From positions 15,004,001 through 15,068,000 of the forward strand of contig OZ316898.1 of assembly GCA_973895155.1 (NCBI GenBank): a DNA stretch of 64,000 nucleotides. Direction: 5' to 3'. Below are positions 57,093-64,000 of the stretch, piece after piece (the first letter of the stretch is position 1; every line of letters starts with the position of its first letter). This DNA comes from Marsupella aquatica. Lineage: Eukaryota; Marchantiophyta. The notes below the pieces were generated by a model, which did not search any database, was not told where the DNA came from, and saw only the letters and a list, made by a program, of their open reading frames with translations. A program made the position numbers and the translations under genes.

Positions 57093-60000
57093 CTAGAAGA
57101 GATCAACAGCCCTCTTGCGCTGATCTTGCTTCCACTTTGGCAACGCATAGAAATCATCTTTTCCTACTCCCAGAAGCTTCACAAACTCTTCTGTCGATAA
57201 ATATGACTGCCAACCACAAGCGCCATCAAGGGTCAGTGACATCATCATCATAAAGAACCCAGATACCATGAACACAAAAGATATCGATAAGAACATTGTC
57301 AATATGAGTCTTTCTTTGAAAAGGATTCATAACAAAAATCGGACACAAAAATCGGCTAACCTGTAAAAAAACCAAGTCATTAAACTCAGATAAGGGTAAA
57401 ACGTTGGCCAGGATGTAGGACATGACATGTGCTGTCCCACGAAGACTGCGAGTTTCGCATCTGTCCTAACAAAAATCCTGCGAAGTTGGTATCTATTACC
57501 TCTCTCTTTTTAGCATCAATGCCTGGGATCGGGTCCGTGGATGAAACTTTCAACCGCTCATGACTGTACTTCTGATCAGTTGAAACATTCTCCACGGAGC
57601 CTGGAGCTTGTACTCCTGAATCAATTGCTCCTGAAAATCCAAATGAGGCAACAGTTTATTGCCGAGGACAAAGATATCCCATCCCTTTTGGTGGTAGAAC
57701 ATTTGAAAAAAAAACTGGTTCAACGCAAGACAGGGTCTACTCGATCTTGCCATCAAAGTCAAGGCAGCATTCACGCAAGTGCCGTGAAATGTGAGAAATG
57801 TAAACTTTCCAGTCCTCCACTTAGTCATATGGTGGGAGGTCTACCTGGTGGAGGTGATACAATCTTCTTTTCACTGGAAGGTTGCACCAGGACAGACGAC
57901 AGAGCAGCCATAGCTGCTGCTCGCTGTGATGAGGCTGATGGCATATTGGGGGTGGACGATTTCGGAGAGGTCGTCTTCGGAGTATTGGGATCAAAACTTT
58001 GAGGAGTGAAGACAGAGTTTAGAGCAGCCATGGCTGCTGCTCTCTGTGATGATGCTGAGTTAGTATTGGGCGTTCTGGGAGAGGAAACCTGAGGAGAAGT
58101 AGGTTCAGCGTTTTGAGGAATGAACACCGAGTTCAGTGCAGCCATAGCTGTTTTCCTTTGAGTTGCAGCATTGTTGGCTGGGTTCTGAAGCTGCAAGTAG
58201 TTGCACAGAAAGAATGATAAGTCCGGATTACAGCCAAGAAATACTGGGATATGCAACTCAAAGCCGATATGAAGAAAGAGAGCTGCTGGTTGACTATTGA
58301 CGAGTGAACGGTTTTGCAAGAGATCAGTTTTGTAAATCATCACACCTCAACTGTCTGCATCTTCTGCCCTTGGAAAGCAGCAAGCCTTTTAAGATATGAA
58401 TCTTGGTGTACCTGCATGATACATGAATTAGTACCGTACGACAAAGTAAATAATTCACATCATATTGTCCACTGGTTAAAAAACTAGTAACCGATAAACT
58501 GACAACCCTGCTCATATCTGACCTCAACTGGAAAAAATAAATCGCAACAAGAAGGTAACACCTCTAAAACAGAATCCACTAGACTTAATTGAGCAACAAA
58601 GATTCAAAGCCTACAGTAGTTCAGTACCAACACCACTGTGCAGAATGTCACTCGCATAAGTGAGACAGTGATTGAAGAGCTTACTGCAGTCTTCGCTGTG
58701 TTCCATTCAAAGTATACGGTGAAAAACGTTGGCTCAAATCCCTCTGGTATTCTGAAGACAGGGATTTCTTGGGACACCACATCTTGTCTCGGCACTCCGT
58801 CGAGGTACTCCTGAACAACATTAAACAGTAGTGAGATAACGTAAGTCGTTTTCTATAGTTAGCAAAGTAGTTCCTATATTTTGCAATGACTGAAGGCAAG
58901 TCATGTGAAAATTTACAAATTCCAAGCAACAGAAGGCTTAGATAGTCAGATAGGCGAACTGATCACACCTTGGCAAAGTCAAAAGCATGCGTCTTGTCCT
59001 CCACAGGTGCGTGCTGACCGACCCAAACGTAGAGGACAGAGTGTGTATCGAGTACCATTACATCCTCGGTCAAGAGGTCATTTTGACCAAAATTGAAAAT
59101 TTCTTTCACCTGCAGCATACACCCTTAGCTGAGGTTCAAATTGCAAATGGCTAGCAGGTCTTACAGAATTTACTTGCAGATTCCATGTTCTCCCCGGTCT
59201 TTAAACCTTTCGGGCTTCAGGAGCCTTAATTACGAAATCTAAATACAATCAAAAGTTCAAAGCTCATGTGTCTTCTTCTACAGTGAAGTTCCAGCAAAAG
59301 TAGAGGTGTAGTTGAATAATGATCACCTCAAGTTTTCCTGATGATTGTCGTAAGTCAATGAGTTAATCACGAGATAAAAATGACAGGACCACAGGTTAGC
59401 GAAGTATGATATGGCATGGAATGGCTGTGACCTCATCATACATTCTGCAATCGATGCATAAACGAAAGTCCACATACGTCCGATTTTCCACGCAACATAC
59501 AGTGCACTTGGGCGTCAAACAGACAGTAAGGTCAGTCCAAGTGGACGTTATTTACAGGACTGACCAGATAGCAAATCCACTTTTCTGATCTCCACTTCAT
59601 TTTTAGTGTACTGACCAAACAAACATCTAATTTAAGTAGGTCCAGACAGAAACTGGTGCACATTGATTAACGTCTCCACATAAAAGAAGTACATCTCACA
59701 AATTTAAAACTCAGACCTACACCTATGCTTTGCCAAATAAGAAAATTTGGTTTAAGATTCCCTGCAAGGGAAGGGTGCAGAACATTATCAGACAACCGGA
59801 GCCAGTCAGGAGTAAAATAACATAGTACAGGCAAGAGAGAAGAAACCCCATTTTTATTGGTCTAAGGATAGAATAACAGTTGCAGTTAGTCTGACCTTTA
59901 CTAGTTGTGCAGTGAAACAGTCGAGCATCCTTGCTGGTATCTTTGACCTCCCTATGGGCTGGATACCCAGTATGTTTCCCGCCGAGCGCATTCCAGAAGG

Positions 60001-63000
60001 CTGAGGGTTCTGACCCTTCCTTGACTGATTTTGTTGATACCTGTTAGAATTTCCAGTGCATAAGGAGATAGGAAGAGCTGACGACTCAAACTCCGATTTA
60101 AGAATATCCTAGAAGCAGAGAAAGCAGAGGACAGCATTGGTTCTTGAGCCAGTAATCATTGAATGCAAAGACAAGTTCAAAGGGGTAATCCCACTTGCAG
60201 AAAATAGATGAAGGAGCATAATTGAAATCCCCAAGTCCTAACTGCAGATTGCGTAGAGGAGGAACACTGATATTGCGTAGAGGAGGAACACTGATTGCGT
60301 AGATTAGAAACCACAAATTCTAATCTGAATCTAAATGAGTTTTTCAAAGGCTCCATTCTCACATAGCGTCTTTCTTGATATAAATGTTAGCCACATTCTC
60401 TAGATTCCATCCGTTGTTATGGAGAAATTCTAGTAGTACCTAACTTTTCAACCGTTCTACAACTTGCAAGAAATTGTCAACAACGCTTTCAGCTGTGGAG
60501 AAATGTCAACCTGCAACACCGAACTCGAATTTCTATCCGGAAAAACTCACTTTCAGAAAGGAGGTCACTTTCGCCACAAGTTTCTGCTGATCAGGAGTGC
60601 TGAAAGTACCATGCCAAGTATAGCTAATTTTCCCCGAAAGCAAAATAAAACAATCCGAAGAGTTCAAAGACATTGCAACCTGCGAACGGTGTTGAGAATA
60701 AATGAGGAAATCTTTGCCAAAGAAAGGTTCCTGATTAAACTGAGGGGTCTTTTGTAATAATATTTTCAAGCTGAATTTGTGCAGTTGTGTAAAAATGACC
60801 ACTGCGGCATTGTCAAACAACAGAATTAGTTAACAGCAGTTCTTGAGCCAGTAATTACTTGAAGAAATTTTCAGAAATCAGCTTACCGGTTCCACAAACA
60901 ATGTCCTGGAGTTGTAAGAGGCTGTCCCTTCCACTCGTAGTAGATATGTCGCTTCTTGTTGTAATTCGTTGGTGTAATGCCCCTATTATGAAACAGATAA
61001 GAGGCACATAGAATGTACTATTGCTATACTTTTGCACCATGAAAATGATCAAAAAAACCAGAAACAGCTGATGGCAGAATATGAATATCTCCAGACAACA
61101 ATTGACGTACCTTGAAGATAGTGACACATGGAAATAAAGCAAGAAATTGTGCTGGCTCCTTCCCTTGGAAAACTACCGCCTGGCATGACAATCATGAATC
61201 AGATCTTCTGATTGACCGATTTGGAATACGGTGCAAGCTTTTCGTGCGAGCTTGTACCCACTCTGTGATGGTACTTCAACTTGGACCAGGTATGTATGCT
61301 GATGATATGCTTCAACGTATGAAATGAGCTTCTACAAAGAGTATAAAGCAGCTAACATAGAGAAGAGGTTAAGAAAGTTGACGAAGGGTAAACAGCAAGC
61401 TCGTGGATAATCAAACTTTACGTTGGAACCTTTACATTGCACAAAAAATTGAAATCACATTGGTACCGTGCATAGAGAGCGACACGGAAGAATTATGAAC
61501 TCACCTGAACAGCACGACCTTTCAGCTGGTTGGCCAATTTAGCAGTTAACTGGCAGGCGTAACTTTCCTCTTCCTGCATGTGGAGGCAGAAGTAAACAGT
61601 AAGATACTGGATAAGCTAACGGATCAAACTGCTTTTGTTGAGTCCAGAACTCTTCCAGTACACCTTGGAACGAAATTTCTGTAAATAAAAATCAAAACTC
61701 AAACCCTTTGAAGAAAGATTGACCGACCAATGACCAGTCTTAACTCAAACATGGCGGACAAGTTAGAAGGAAAAATCTTGATAGCCAATGACGTCCGGCA
61801 TACACTGGCCGACAAGGCAACCAAACTATTAGTTGGACAAGGAAATTCACAGAGGAAATTGAGACACAAGTTCATACCACGGAGTGCCTCTCTCCAAGCC
61901 AGTTACAGAGAAAGTATTCCTCCTTCCGCTCTCCGTGATATGTATACAGTACAATGTAGATATGAGAATCAAAGAACTTGCCGTAATCTTCAGAGCCGAT
62001 TGCTATTTTGAAGTTACCATCGACTCTCCATACCTATTCCATGTAAAGAAAGATGGATTAGTCCAACAGAGGATTTCTCCTTAAAACTATAGTTCCAAGT
62101 ATTTGTCACATCCCATGAAGTCAGCTGAATGATAAGTACTCTGTAGAATTGTCGTCCAGAAGTTACAACAAACCTCAACCTTTCCTTTGCTGTCCAGGAG
62201 CAGAGGGGCCTCCTCGACAGTTGGAGCTCCTTTCAGAAGGCCTTTAACGTTCAAACCCTGCTGCTTCAAGAGTGCTACACAATCCCATAAAAATTCAATG
62301 AGCTACAAGATATGCAGCAGATCAAGTCCATCTGAATTGGTCGGGTTTCGTTTTCCTAAACGGCTAGAATATGTCAAAAAAAGCTTGTTGTTGATTTATG
62401 TTGTATGATATCATGCTAGCTTTGGATGTATAGCAGTCTACTCTAGCGAAAGGCCCAGTCCAAACTCAACACAATCAAATTCAATTTACAGAGGTAAATT
62501 GCTAATACATCAAGCTGACAAGCTTCATTACTAGAACCGAATGAGACAATCCCTGTAGATACTCAGCCTGATTTATTAAAATATTATATGTTTGCACCTG
62601 CAACCTTGCCGCGACCATCCTCAGTGAGAGAGGATTGTGTGACTGGCCATTTCTCAAACAAAGCTTTGAATTGTGGAGTCTCAAAGCCTTCAATAATTCG
62701 TGTTACATGAGTGGACGAAGGTCGTTTCTGACTTGCTATCAGCTCCTGCAAGCGCCAGAAAAACTGTTGTCATCCTCCTATGTAGGATTTGGGCGTATGG
62801 ACAAAGAATTCCACACTTCATAACTTGAGTATGCAGCCAATTGAACGTATTCTCGTAGTTACAAGGGGTAACCAGCCATCACAACTCACGCAGCTTAGCA
62901 TGCCCAAATGAGTAGCGGAAAGCTTTGATCCGACAGTTGAAAATTAGGACTAAGAACCTGCTTTAGTGTTTTGCAAGGGAATGACGATGCAATGACCTCC

Positions 63001-64000
63001 AATTGATTTCCACCATCTCCTTATGTGCAAATCCACTAGAAGACTAACCAACACTTTGCTGATTACTTCGTCTAGACGTTTCCGTTGAAATTGATATAAG
63101 TGAGAACAATGCTGAAAAGGTAGAACGCTTGAAATCTCAATTACGATAATACATTTACAAAGGTAGTTAATTGACAGTGATAATCAAAGAAGGAATTTAG
63201 ACATGCCTCTGCTGAAAGTGTGGATGCTTTCCTGGAGTCAAGTGGGGTATCACGACCATTCCATATGTAAATCGCACTCCCGCAATCAAGCAAATAGTTG
63301 TTGTGCGTGTCCAGCAAATTTCTTGTCAAGGCGTTCACATTTTCAGCTTCCTTCAGTTTCCCTTCTACGACACTTCTAGGGGTCAATGAGCACCAAAATT
63401 AGTGACAAAGAAAGGACAAGTCAAAAGCATTCACGAAAGATAAAGATGTTGCCCTGTTCTTGGCAATGCATAGGTTACTCTCGAAACTTCTAGCTCGTGC
63501 TCACTTTGAGTCCTTCTTAGACAAGCGAGCACAATGGGACAAAAAGGACCTTCATATTCGACCATCATTAGATCTTGCAGGAAGATCACTGCAATGGATT
63601 ACCAAAAGAGTTTAGCGGCAGCACTCTGTGGCAGTGAACCACCCTCTCCAGTAGATTTCTTTCCTAGAGGAGCAAACCCTCCAAATAAGCCCCAGAATTC
63701 TCCAGCATCTGATTCAGCTCCAAGTTTGCCATCATCTGGAAAAATAAAAGCCCAGTTCATATCAGTACAATGTGAAACTACTTAGTCCAAACAATCTCCC
63801 CATCTTGAGAGCCTAACCTGCTAGTGAAACATCTTCACCTCCCTTTACCGCAGCAAGGATTCTACATCCACTTACCAACAATCACCACAGTGCATGTTCC
63901 ATTATGATCGGTGTCCTTCAGATGCTGCACCACCTCCAGCGCTTTTCCTCTTTCTTGTATATTAGAATTTGCCCCGTTGAACTGAAATATTTTGTCCTTT
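57093..64000 (-). CDS. VLN: Villin, 5' end outside the window
   Basis: Villins bind, bundle and in some cases sever actin filaments, often under calcium control, in the cytoplasm. Seventeen exons, all with agreeing phases, run from the window edge: >64000-63876, 63735-63603, 63372-63207, 62745-62598, 62274-62174, 62033-61878, 61573-61505, 61179-61111, 60982-60887, 60679-60551, 60040-59896, 59123-58969, 58810-58685, 58411-58346, 58190-57845, 57630-57500 and 57206-57093. They give about 758 residues, from mid gelsolin repeat 2 ([19 protein letters not shown]) through repeats 3-6 ([56 protein letters not shown]). A linker with three [10 protein letters not shown]-like copies follows, then a C-terminal headpiece with [16 protein letters not shown]. 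Plant villins are usually 900-970 residues, so only the N-terminal part is missing. One intron uses a GC donor and one acceptor is a TAG/AAG pair. Confidence 0.93.

Noticed and set aside
60690-60830. Frame with [18 protein letters not shown] next to a villin exon
   Set aside because: It looked like an extension of the villin exon, but the preceding true exon (60887-60982) joins directly to 60679 in phase, so this is intron sequence.

Overview
The window looks like nuclear DNA from a land plant. Two of its three genes belong to families typical of plants: a remorin and a villin with the plant-type repeated linker and headpiece. All three genes are split by many introns, and the space between them is filled with plant-type transposons: PIF/Harbinger, CACTA, hAT-like and Mutator-like MITEs, and a tRNA-derived SINE. 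Gene density is low (three genes in 64 kb). The divergence of the genes makes me lean towards a non-flowering plant such as a bryophyte, lycophyte or fern, but the sequence does not settle this.

Layout. 0.7-3.5 kb (+): a seven-exon gene for a DsbA/FrnE-type thioredoxin-fold oxidoreductase with a CPWC active site. 3.5-14.3 kb: non-coding, with a SINE, a hairpin element, three hAT-like MITEs (one nested in another) and a Mutator-like MITE. 14.3-18.1 kb (-): a remorin with a very long N-terminal extension. 18.2-32.7 kb: non-coding, with two more hAT-like MITEs and an 8.4-kb stretch where I recognise nothing. 32.7-37.2 kb: a complete PIF/Harbinger transposon (terminal inverted repeats, TTA duplication, DDE transposase and a divergent Myb/trihelix-like gene), both genes broken. 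39.6 kb: a second Mutator-like MITE. About 41.9-52.2 kb: a large, decayed CACTA-type element. It has a tnp2/TNPD transposase on +, a TNPA-like gene on -, a third - strand ORF near the right end, an unexpected SET-like ORF beside the transposase, and five clusters of an ACGTCGT/AACGACGTTAA motif. 54.3 kb: another hAT-like MITE. 57.1 kb to the window end (-): the C-terminal three quarters or more of a villin, from the second gelsolin repeat to the headpiece.

How they fit together. The three host genes are unrelated neighbours: a redox enzyme, a plasma-membrane scaffold protein and an actin-filament bundler. The transposons are layered. MITEs with clean 8-bp duplications sit inside another MITE and inside the CACTA, so they are younger than their hosts. 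Both large DNA transposons carry frameshifts and stop codons and should no longer code for an active transposase. The feature most worth following up is the SET-like reading frame inside the CACTA, together with the element-specific motif clusters that lie in introns as well as near the ends. All coordinates of exons and element ends were worked out by eye from reading-frame, splice-phase and target-duplication agreement.
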